A DNA stretch of 13,120 bases. Source: Candidatus Kaiserbacteria bacterium. GTDB taxonomy: Bacteria; Patescibacteriota; Minisyncoccia; Phycocordibacterales; UBA12088. The number at the start of each line of letters is the position of its first letter. Position 1 is the first letter of the stretch. The notes below the pieces were generated by a model. It had not been told where the DNA came from. It was given only the letters and a program-made list of their open reading frames with translations, and did not search any database. This document shows positions 1 through 7,291 of the stretch, in pieces. Where the stretch lies: the NCBI GenBank assembly GCA_007116405.1, contig SKIN01000015.1, forward strand, positions 1 through 13,120, written 5' to 3'. The translations under genes and the position numbers were made by a program.

Positions 1-45
1 TCCAACAATGCCGATACTAAGTGACATGGTGAATGGTCGGCAGTG

Positions 46-279
46 CTACTTCTCGAGGGCCGCTTTCAGCTCCTTTTGGTACTTCTTCCCCACTTCCATC
101 ATTGCGAGCATTTGGTCCTTGCCTTCTTTCTTTATCTTGTGCTCGACCTCTTTACTCATCTTCACGAAAAGGTCGGGGTCATTCTCGAGGAGCTTCATTA
201 TCATGTCCCGTTGCTCTTGGGGCATGTTCTTGAGTTGGCGTTCCGCGGCTTTTTTAATGAGAAAATTCTTTATTGACAT
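46..279 (-). CDS. Small helical protein of unknown function
   Basis: A 77-residue protein from ATG (277-279) to TAG (46-48). It is rich in Lys, Glu, Met and Gln, has no membrane segment, signal peptide or cysteine, and reads as almost entirely alpha-helical, with heptad-like spacing in the second half (KEVEHKIKKEGKD and onward). I do not recognise a named family. An in-frame TTG at 315 would add 12 residues (MHTRISLVRNHA), but neither start has a Shine-Dalgarno motif, and the ATG start MSIKNFLIKKA gives a more natural amphipathic N-terminus. It is divergently oriented from the efflux operon, with a 152-nt shared intergenic region. The coding call rests on the coherent helical composition and the position of the ORF. 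Function is unknown; a small cytosolic helical protein is all that can be said. Confidence 0.6.
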   Translation of the reverse strand: MSIKNFLIKKAAERQLKNMPQEQRDMIMKLLENDPDLFVKMSKEVEHKIKKEGKDQMLAMMEVGKKYQKELKAALEK

Positions 280-358
280 AGCATGATTTCTGACTAGGCT
301 GATACGAGTATGCAAATGAGTGTACCATATACCTCAGGAAAAACCGCGGAAACGATAT

Positions 359-387
359 TTGACTAATACTGTAAAATATAGTATAAT
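359..387 (+). promoter_or_regulatory. Sigma70-type promoter of the efflux operon
   Basis: TTGACT (359-364) and a perfect TATAAT (382-387) are separated by exactly 17 nt, in an AT-rich island that contrasts with the GC-rich surroundings. The predicted start of transcription is near 394-395, giving a leader of about 37 nt before the adaptor ATG at 432. The only Shine-Dalgarno-like element in that leader, AGGAG at 410-414, lies 17 nt upstream of the ATG, which is further than usual. No alternative in-frame start is closer. Confidence 0.8.
366..384. promoter_or_regulatory. Candidate operator palindrome in promoter spacer
   Basis: An imperfect 19-nt inverted repeat with half-sites ATACTGT and ATAGTAT (one mismatched pair) around a 5-nt centre fills the spacer between the -35 and -10 boxes and touches the -10 box. 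A dimeric repressor bound here would block RNA polymerase. No regulator gene lies in the window, so this is a structural inference only. AT-rich promoters produce such palindromes by chance fairly often. Confidence 0.3.
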
Positions 388-431
388 TTAAGAATACGTA
401 CGTTTATTTAGGAGTCTCCCTTAGTTGCGAC

Positions 432-2081
432 ATGCAGTATATTCAACCCATATCCGAGGGTCTTCAGGCCCTTGGTAGATACATTCGTCTTCATCCGCTC
501 CCCGTGGCGGTGCTCATCATCGTACTTCTTGTGACGGTGGTGGTACTCGTTCGGGACACAACTGCCCCGGTTTCAGAACGAGAGAACGAGCGGCTGCCTC
601 TGGTACGCGTGGCCTCCATAGCAGCCCTTGAATACGATAGCGAGCCATTGACCCTCCTTGGTGAAGTCAGAAGTGTCTCGCAGGCGGAACTACGGGCAGG
701 TCGCTCGGGTACCGTGACCAGGGTGAACGTTGAGGCAGGTAGGTTTGTGCAAGCAGGCACCATACTCGCGGAAATAGACTCAGCGAGTGAGCGTGCCCGT
801 CTACTCAGTGCTCAGGGTGCGCTTGATGCCGCCGAGGCGAACCTTGCTCGACTGCTTGCGGGTGCTCGCGCCGAAGACAGGCAGAGCGTCAGTGCACAGG
901 CGGAGAGTGCCGCGACTGCCCTCACAACCGCACGGGAGGTAGCGCGCAATACGTACCTCCAGAGCTACGCGCTCGCTGCCGAAGCTATATTCGCCCAGAC
1001 AGACACATTTTTTAGCAACCCATACACGGTCAACCCTATGTTCCGTGTCACCAGTGCGACGTTCAATGAACGCCAGGCATTGGGACGAGAACGCTTTGCC
1101 ATTGGTGAGATGCTCACCGCATGGCGATCGCGCACACAGCAGGAGGTTCCCATCGACGCACTCGACTCCGCGCTCTCAGATGCACAGCGCGACCTTGCAC
1201 GCATCGCGTCATTCCTCACGGAAGTAAGCAGGTTCATCGCAAAGCAAGAAGTGAGTGCTGACCTTCCGGCGGAGATAAAGGCGTCACAGGAGGCACGCAT
1301 TGCGGGAGCACGCAGCGCGGTGAGCGGTGCGCAAAATGCCGTCGCATCCGCGCGTCAGGGGCTTGCGCAGGCGGAAAGCGCCCGTACCTCAGCAGTACTG
1401 ACTGAAGAAGTGCTTGCAACGGGACCTCGTGCCGAAGACATTCGCGCCGCAGAGGCGGGTGTGACACAAGCCCGTGGTGCCCTCGCCGGTGCACGTGCCG
1501 ATCTCGAGAACGCACTCATACGCACACCGATAGCGGGAACCGTGACAACGTTTAACGTAGCAAGAGGTGACTTTGTGACAATGCAGCAGAGCGTCGCTGT
1601 GGTGGCAAACCCGGGCGCCCTTGAGGTGGAGATATTTGTTTCTGCGTCCGCGCTCGAACGCATCACCCCGGGCATGCCGGCACTCATTGCGGGCAGGTAC
1701 GAAGGCTCTGTCGCGACACGTTCCCCCGGTCTTGATCCCGTCACCAAGCGTGCTCGTGTGACCGTACAGGTCCCGGCGACAGCTGTATTGGTAAACGGTT
1801 CATTCGTAGAGGTGGCACTCATAGAGACCCGAGATACTGACCGCCCTGTCGTGACGCGTGATGGTCTTTCAGTTCCCTTGCGCGCTATAAAGGTACTTCC
1901 CCGAGGCCTGGCGGTATTTACTGTGGACGAAGAAGGTATCGTGCAAACAGTGCCGGTACTTGAAGGACCGATAGTCGGCAGTCGCATGCTCATACGCGGT
2001 GACATAGACCCGAACCTCCGCATCATCACTGACGCCCGAGGGGTCCAGGATGGCATGCTCGTCGACGTAATGAACGACTAA
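432..2081 (+). CDS. RND efflux adaptor (membrane-fusion protein, HlyD/AcrA type)
   Basis: Periplasmic-adaptor-type subunit that would couple to the RND permease encoded next. In order: a short N-terminal cytoplasmic stretch; one membrane helix (about residues 24-40, PVAVLIIVLLVTVVVLV) with no lipobox; the first half of the biotinyl/lipoyl-like domain (about 82-116, GRSGTVTRVNVEAGRFVQAG); a very long Ala/Gln/Glu-rich coiled-coil hairpin (about 117-357); the second lipoyl half (about 358-395, RTPIAGTVTTFNVARGDFV); then beta-barrel and membrane-proximal domains to residue 549. The hairpin is far longer than in AcrA and carries two GxRAED motifs (about 144 and 331) flanking an insert with FFSNPYTVNPMF. 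The length of 549 aa exceeds the usual 370-420. The ATG at 432 is the only possible start before the membrane helix. Translation is likely coupled to the permease, 7 nt downstream. Substrate unknown. Confidence 0.9.
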   Translation: MQYIQPISEGLQALGRYIRLHPLPVAVLIIVLLVTVVVLVRDTTAPVSERENERLPLVRVASIAALEYDSEPLTLLGEVRSVSQAELRAGRSGTVTRVNVEAGRFVQAGTILAEIDSASERARLLSAQGALDAAEANLARLLAGARAEDRQSVSAQAESAATALTTAREVARNTYLQSYALAAEAIFAQTDTFFSNPYTVNPMFRVTSATFNERQALGRERFAIGEMLTAWRSRTQQEVPIDALDSALSDAQRDLARIASFLTEVSRFIAKQEVSADLPAEIKASQEARIAGARSAVSGAQNAVASARQGLAQAESARTSAVLTEEVLATGPRAEDIRAAEAGVTQARGALAGARADLENALIRTPIAGTVTTFNVARGDFVTMQQSVAVVANPGALEVEIFVSASALERITPGMPALIAGRYEGSVATRSPGLDPVTKRARVTVQVPATAVLVNGSFVEVALIETRDTDRPVVTRDGLSVPLRAIKVLPRGLAVFTVDEEGIVQTVPVLEGPIVGSRMLIRGDIDPNLRIITDARGVQDGMLVDVMND

Positions 2082-2088
2082 CAGAGAT

Positions 2089-5000
2089 ATGGCCCGTATT
2101 TGGATATTCTTTGCCGAACGAACCGCGCTAAGCTATTTAGTGCTGGCCTCTTTGTTCTTGTTCGGCCTCACTGCGGCATTCACCATTCAGCGGGAAAATG
2201 CCCCTGAGGTCCAAATACCGATAGCCATCATCTCTTCTGCCCTGCCCGGCGCGAGTCCGGAGGATATCGAGTCGCTCATCATCGAAGAGCTGGAGCGCGC
2301 CGTCGCAAACCTCGACGATGTGCGCAAGATCACATCAACGTCACGTGAGGGGTTTGGTACGGTCGTCGTCGAGTTTGATGCTCGGGCAGACATCCGACGC
2401 TCCATCGACAGGGTGAAGGACGCGGTAGATACGGTGCGCGGCTCTCTTCCCGAAGATGCCACCGACCCGCTTGTAAGCGAGATAAACTTCGCCGACCAGC
2501 CCATCATGTTCCTGAGTGTGGTGAGTGACCTCCCTATCACGGAATTCAGGGCCCTTACCAAGATGCTCACTGACCGCATCGAGGGCATCACGGGTGTCTC
2601 TCGGGCGGAGGTTTCCGGAGTGCGCGACCGTGAGGTGACTGTTGTCGTTCGTAAGGAGAGTCTCGCGCTCTACGGCCTCACGACTCAGGAGATCGTTCAA
2701 GCGATACGAAACAACAATATCGCTGCACCGGTCGGCTCTCTCGAAGTTGACGGTGTCGAATACGCCGTGTCGTTTCAAGGAACCATTGAACGTGCGGAGG
2801 AGATAGCACTCATACCGATACCGACACGTTCCGGTCCTGTACGACTCGGCGATATCGCATTCGTTGCTGATGGCGTAGAGCGCCAGACGACACTCTCGCG
2901 TGTTTCTATCGACGGCGCTTTACCCCTCCAGGCGGGAACGATACTCGTGTACAAGCAGCGAGGTGCTGACGTGACGGCACTCAGCAAGAACATACGTACA
3001 CTCATCGATGACCTGCAGTCACAAGGCGAGATAGATGGCGAGGTGGTGATCACGCTCGACTCGGGAGAACAGATAGCCGACAACCTCGCGCGACTTGCAA
3101 AGACCGGTCTACAAACGGTGACCTTGGTCCTCCTTGTGCTCCTTGCGGCGCTCGGGTTCCGGGAGGCACTCACCGCGTCGCTCGCGATACCCCTTTCATT
3201 CCTTACGGCTTTGATGATAATGCAAGCGACCGGCAACACTCTGAACTTCATATCACTGTTCTCCCTCATCTTAGCTATCGGTATCCTCGTCGACACAGCA
3301 ATAGTGATGACCGAGGGTATCCACGCCAACATGCGGCGAGGGCTCACAAAGCGACAGGCCGTGCGCAAGACGATACACGATTTTCACTACCCCCTTACGA
3401 CCGGCAACCTCACGACCGTGGCTGTGTTCGTGCCTTTATTCACTATCTCGGGTGTGACGGGCAAATTCATCGAGAGCATTCCTTTCACGGTCATTGCCGT
3501 GTTGGCATCTTCTCTCATCATTTCACTTGCATTTATACCGGTACTGGCGCGCGCACTCCTCCACACCACACACCGTGGTGAAGGCGATACACGTCAGGAC
3601 ATCTTTGCGCATCGTCTCGGCAACTGGTACAGGAGGAACATTCCGTGGTTCCTCGACTCCAGGCGACGTAAGGTGTACTTCTCATCAGGACTCTTGTTGC
3701 TCCTTGTCGCGCTCATGTCGTTCCCATTCATGGGACTCATCAAGGTCAGTTTCTTCCCGCAGTCTGATGTCGACTGGCTCTACGTGAACATCCGAGAAGT
3801 GCAAGGAACACCGCTTATGGGAACGGAACTCGCGGTACGCACAGTCGAGGACGAGCTCTTGACCATACCTGAGGTGCGTTCGTTTACCACGAACATCGGT
3901 GCGGGAAGTCCATTTGACCAGAGCGCCGAGAGTGGGCCACGCTTTGCGTCTATCACCATTGACCTGCGCTCTGACCGAACACGCACGTCAAGCGAGGTAC
4001 TCGCCGACCTTGAGGAGCGACTTGCCCGGTTCCCCATAGACGCGCGCGTCTTTCAACCAAATGAGGGGCCACCGTCAGGGGCACCGGTACTTGTCACGTT
4101 CTTTGGGACCGACTCCGACATCCTGCGTGAGCTTGCAAACGACGCGGCCGACGTGCTTCGGACCGTACCGAATACTCGTGTGGTCTCCTCCTCCAGCGAG
4201 GATGACGCGAACCGCTTCACACTCGCGGTCGACAGGATGCGCGCAAGCGAGTTGGGTCTTTCTCCGGCACTCATTGCCGGAACACTGCGCACCGCGGTCT
4301 TCGGCACAGTGGCGACCACTATCAAGGACGCCGGTACTGAAATAGACGTGGTCGTACGACTCGACCTCAATACTGCTTGGGAGACGGTGCATGACACCAA
4401 CCGAGCAACTATCGACGCCATCAAGGAGCTTCCCGTCCCTACGGCTCGAGGAACGGTGCTCCTTGGCAGCGTGCTGTCGTCCTCACTCGATTCATCAAGC
4501 GAGGTCATCCGTCGCGAGGACCGTCAGCGTATCACTACCGCGAGTGCGGAGGTGGCACCCGGAGGGAATGCACGTGACATCAGCGCGGCGTTCGAGCGTG
4601 AGTTTCTAGCACGCAGACCACTACCTGAGGGTGTGCGTATGCGACTCGGCGGTGAGACAGAGGAAATAGACCGTTCGTTCCGTGAGACGTTCCGCGCGCT
4701 TGGTATCGGTATCATCCTCGTCTTTGCGGTATTGGTGATACAGTTCAACAGGTTCCGCCAGGCGTTCATCGTCCTTTCGGTCGTGCCGTTTTCAATCATC
4801 GGTGTTTTGCTCGGTTTGCTGCTCACTCGCGAGTATCTCTCCTTCCCTGCCATGCTTGGTTTCATTGCGCTTGCGGGTATCGTGGTGAACAACGCCATCA
4901 TCCTTGTCGATGTGTTCGACCGTCTGCGCAAGGAGCGGCCTGATCTGTCACTACGTGATGTCGTCATCGAGGGTGCCGCGCGAAGGATACGCCCCATTCT

Positions 5001-5616
5001 CCTTACTGCGATAACAACGGTCGTTGGTGTCGCTCCACTCATCTTTGTGAGTGCGCTGTGGCGTCCTATCGCAATAGCCATCATGTTCGGCCTTATCTTT
5101 GCGGTAGTGCTCACTCTTCTCTTGGTGCCGGCATTGTACCTGAAGTTCTGTAAACGAATACCTGAGGACGATGCCGAAGAGCCGCGCGATGATGCGCCGC
5201 GACATGATCTTCCCGCACCGGCAACACGACCGCTGCTTACGGAAAAGACCGCAGGACACGGTGGGTATGTGGTGAGTCCGCTTCTCAAGAGCGTTCTGTT
5301 CTTCGTCGCTCTTTCGGTGATGAGTCTCGGTACACCGGTGCAAACGACAGCCCAGACATTCCAGTATGATAATGACAATATCCACCGCACCTACCACGAA
5401 GCACCTGCAAGCTTCAGCGTCGCGCAAGACGGGAGCGTCATGGGGGCAACGGTGTCGGGGATACCGTTCCGTCAGTACGGTATCGCAAATGGGTACGGCA
5501 TACGTCTCCATCGCTTCGAGATAGGACTCGCGTATTGGTACGTGAGTGACCGAGGCATCATTTGGGCCGAGAACGACCTGGTGGCGCTTTCGATATACTT
5601 GTCACGCGCGTCCTAG
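2089..5616 (+). CDS. RND-family efflux permease with C-terminal extension
   Basis: Inner-membrane, proton-driven exporter of the AcrB/HAE type. It has the full RND plan: TM1 near the N-terminus (about residues 13-33), a large porter loop, TM2-7 including IGILVDTAIVM in TM4, a second large loop, and TM8-12 including GIVVNNAIILVD in TM10, ending near residue 1022. The AcrB Asp407-Asp408 pair is Asp402-Thr403 here and AcrB Lys940 corresponds to Asn934, so the proton relay is a variant. After a charged linker (about 1022-1062) comes an extra hydrophobic segment (about 1065-1081, LLKSVLFFVALSVMSLG) followed by VQTTAQ, which resembles a signal peptide with an AxA-like cleavage site. A ~90-residue domain with a predicted beta character then runs to residue 1175; the usual family length is 1010-1060. 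The ATG lies 7 nt after the adaptor stop, with weak AGAGA upstream. Substrate cannot be inferred. Confidence 0.92.
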   Translation: MARIWIFFAERTALSYLVLASLFLFGLTAAFTIQRENAPEVQIPIAIISSALPGASPEDIESLIIEELERAVANLDDVRKITSTSREGFGTVVVEFDARADIRRSIDRVKDAVDTVRGSLPEDATDPLVSEINFADQPIMFLSVVSDLPITEFRALTKMLTDRIEGITGVSRAEVSGVRDREVTVVVRKESLALYGLTTQEIVQAIRNNNIAAPVGSLEVDGVEYAVSFQGTIERAEEIALIPIPTRSGPVRLGDIAFVADGVERQTTLSRVSIDGALPLQAGTILVYKQRGADVTALSKNIRTLIDDLQSQGEIDGEVVITLDSGEQIADNLARLAKTGLQTVTLVLLVLLAALGFREALTASLAIPLSFLTALMIMQATGNTLNFISLFSLILAIGILVDTAIVMTEGIHANMRRGLTKRQAVRKTIHDFHYPLTTGNLTTVAVFVPLFTISGVTGKFIESIPFTVIAVLASSLIISLAFIPVLARALLHTTHRGEGDTRQDIFAHRLGNWYRRNIPWFLDSRRRKVYFSSGLLLLLVALMSFPFMGLIKVSFFPQSDVDWLYVNIREVQGTPLMGTELAVRTVEDELLTIPEVRSFTTNIGAGSPFDQSAESGPRFASITIDLRSDRTRTSSEVLADLEERLARFPIDARVFQPNEGPPSGAPVLVTFFGTDSDILRELANDAADVLRTVPNTRVVSSSSEDDANRFTLAVDRMRASELGLSPALIAGTLRTAVFGTVATTIKDAGTEIDVVVRLDLNTAWETVHDTNRATIDAIKELPVPTARGTVLLGSVLSSSLDSSSEVIRREDRQRITTASAEVAPGGNARDISAAFEREFLARRPLPEGVRMRLGGETEEIDRSFRETFRALGIGIILVFAVLVIQFNRFRQAFIVLSVVPFSIIGVLLGLLLTREYLSFPAMLGFIALAGIVVNNAIILVDVFDRLRKERPDLSLRDVVIEGAARRIRPILLTAITTVVGVAPLIFVSALWRPIAIAIMFGLIFAVVLTLLLVPALYLKFCKRIPEDDAEEPRDDAPRHDLPAPATRPLLTEKTAGHGGYVVSPLLKSVLFFVALSVMSLGTPVQTTAQTFQYDNDNIHRTYHEAPASFSVAQDGSVMGATVSGIPFRQYGIANGYGIRLHRFEIGLAYWYVSDRGIIWAENDLVALSIYLSRAS

Positions 5617-5626
5617 TGCTCGCATT

Positions 5627-5860
5627 CTAGAGGAGAACGGTCGCACCCTCAGGGGTTATTTCAAGGACACCACGAGTCACTTCGTGTGTGAACACTTCGG
5701 CACCGTCCCGCTTCACCACAAGACGCCCGGGGCGGAGTGTGGTCACGAGAGGGACGTGATTTGGGAGCGCAGTGAGTTCTCCTTCGCTGCCGGGCGCGAC
5801 AAGTGCCGTCGCTTCCCCGCTCCAGAGTACTCCGTTCGTTTTTGCAATATGTATGTACAT
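5627..5860 (-). CDS. atpC: F1 ATP synthase epsilon subunit, N-terminal domain only
   Basis: Central-stalk subunit that sits with gamma on the c-ring and couples rotation to F1. The 77 residues match the N-terminal beta-sandwich domain: MYIHIAKTNGVLWSGEA start, the APGSEGELTALPNHVPLVT signature at about 23-41, and the VTRGVLEITPEGATVLL ending. Typical bacterial epsilon is 130-140 aa with a C-terminal two-helix domain that can inhibit ATP hydrolysis. That domain is absent, and TAG (5627-5629) follows the beta-sandwich directly. Last gene of the atp operon, 7 nt after atpD, and convergent with the efflux permease, whose stop is 10 nt away. ATG at 5858-5860 chosen; no Shine-Dalgarno visible. Confidence 0.93.
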   Translation of the reverse strand: MYIHIAKTNGVLWSGEATALVAPGSEGELTALPNHVPLVTTLRPGRLVVKRDGAEVFTHEVTRGVLEITPEGATVLL

Positions 5861-5867
5861 GCGCTAA

Positions 5868-7244
5868 CTACTGTTTGGTCACTTCATCGATGCTTCCTTT
5901 CATGTAGAACGCACCCTCGGGCGTGCTGTCGTGTTTTCCTTCAACGATCTCACTGAAGGATCGTATCGTGTCAGCAAGTGAGCAGTACGCACCGGGCGTG
6001 CCGGTGAAGACCTCACCCACGAAGAACGGCTGCGAGAGGAAGCGCTGTATCTTGCGCGCCCTGTCGACCAGGACCTTGTCCTCGTCGGAAAGCTCTTCGG
6101 TACCGAGGATGGCAATGATGTCTTGCAGGTCCTTGTAGCGTTGCAGGATATGCTTTACCTCCATGGCGACGCGGTAGTGCTCCTCGCCCACAATAGAAGG
6201 TTCGAGCGCGGTCGAGCTCGACGCGAGCGGGTCGACGGCTGGGTAGATGGCGAGTGCCGCGAGCTCGCGCGCAAGGACGACGGTGGAGTCGAGGTGTGAG
6301 AAGGTGGTGGCGGGAGCCGGGTCGGTGAGGTCGTCAGCCGGCACGTAGACCGCCTGCACCGAGGTAATGGACCCCTTGCCGGTCGAGGTGATACGCTCCT
6401 GCAGCTGTCCCATTTCTTCCGCCAATGTCGGCTGATACCCGACGGCGCTTGGTACGCGGCCGAGGAGGGCGGACACTTCTGAGCCGGCCTGCGTGAAGCG
6501 GAAGACGTTGTCCATGAAAAAGAGGACGTCTTTACCGAGACGGTCGCGGTAGTACTCGGCAAGCGTAAGGCCGGTGAGCGCGACGCGCGCACGAGCACCG
6601 GGTACCTCGTTCATCTGACCAAAGACGAGTGCGGTCTTGGCGAGGACACCGGAATCGCTCATTTCGTGGTAGAGGTCGTTGCCCTCACGAACGCGTTCAC
6701 CGACGCCGGCAAAGACCGAGTATCCCCCGTGCTCCGCGGCGATGTTGCGGATAAGCTCCTGAATGAGCACTGTCTTGCCGACACCCGCACCACCGAAGAG
6801 TCCGACCTTACCTCCTTTGATGAACGGCACGAGAAGGTCTATCACCTTGATGCCGGTCTCAAAGACTTCCGTCTTGGTCGCCTGGTCTTTGAACGCGGGC
6901 GGGTTCCGATGGATGTTCCAGGTATCTTCACTCTCGACCGGGCCTTTGCCGTCGATAGGTTCTCCGACGACGTTGAACATACGCCCTAGGACGCGTTCGC
7001 CCACCGGTACGGCGATGGGTGCTCCGGTATCTTCAACCTGGTCACCGCGTGACAGGCCATCGGTCGAAGCCATCGCGATACAGCGCACCTGGCCCAAGCC
7101 CAGGTGCTGTGCCACCTCAAGGGTCATCATGCGCCCTTCCCGTTCAGGGTCGCGTACCCGGAGCGCGTTGCGTATAGGTGGGAGTCCTTCCTTGAATTCT
7201 ACGTCAACGACTGTGCCGATGACCTGTGAGATCGTACCTTTCAT
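5868..7244 (-). CDS. atpD: F1 ATP synthase beta subunit (catalytic)
   Basis: Catalytic subunit of F1, forming ATP from ADP and phosphate at the alpha/beta interface. At 458 aa it is normal length. The N-terminal beta-barrel starts MKGTISQVIGTVVDVEF. The Walker A loop is GGAGVGKT at residues 151-158, the general-base Glu183 lies in GERVREGND, the Walker B Asp245 lies in FFMDNVFRFTQAGSEVSALLGR-type context, and the DELSEED equivalent is EELSDED at 383-389. The C-terminus (FYMKGSIDEVTKQ) is slightly short but conserved. ATG at 7242-7244 is supported by the family start. The 47-nt gap to atpG has no Shine-Dalgarno and no convincing promoter. The catalytic residues are intact, so the protein should be active. 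Confidence 0.98.
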   Translation of the reverse strand: MKGTISQVIGTVVDVEFKEGLPPIRNALRVRDPEREGRMMTLEVAQHLGLGQVRCIAMASTDGLSRGDQVEDTGAPIAVPVGERVLGRMFNVVGEPIDGKGPVESEDTWNIHRNPPAFKDQATKTEVFETGIKVIDLLVPFIKGGKVGLFGGAGVGKTVLIQELIRNIAAEHGGYSVFAGVGERVREGNDLYHEMSDSGVLAKTALVFGQMNEVPGARARVALTGLTLAEYYRDRLGKDVLFFMDNVFRFTQAGSEVSALLGRVPSAVGYQPTLAEEMGQLQERITSTGKGSITSVQAVYVPADDLTDPAPATTFSHLDSTVVLARELAALAIYPAVDPLASSSTALEPSIVGEEHYRVAMEVKHILQRYKDLQDIIAILGTEELSDEDKVLVDRARKIQRFLSQPFFVGEVFTGTPGAYCSLADTIRSFSEIVEGKHDSTPEGAFYMKGSIDEVTKQ

Positions 7245-7291
7245 GATGTGAGTAAAGATTACTGACGGATAAAGTTTATAACCTACATTTG

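Noticed and set aside
8..45. TGCCGA/TCGGCA inverted repeat after the small minus-strand gene
   Set aside because: The 22-nt loop and absence of a T-tract make it a poor terminator; left unannotated.
280..431. A minus-strand promoter for the small gene, using TATACT-like boxes in the AT-rich patch
   Set aside because: No matching -35 element at 16-18 nt; the AT-rich sequence is explained by the + strand promoter.
4524..5390. Long minus-strand reading frame (288 aa) inside the RND permease
   Set aside because: Ser/Arg-rich composition with no domain, entirely antisense to a well-conserved gene; a GC-rich shadow frame. The same applies to 1355-2056 and 2775-3368.
5269..5616. A separate secreted protein starting at the GTG codons near 5269-5272
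   Set aside because: No stop separates it from the permease and no ribosome binding site precedes it, so it was kept as a C-terminal extension.
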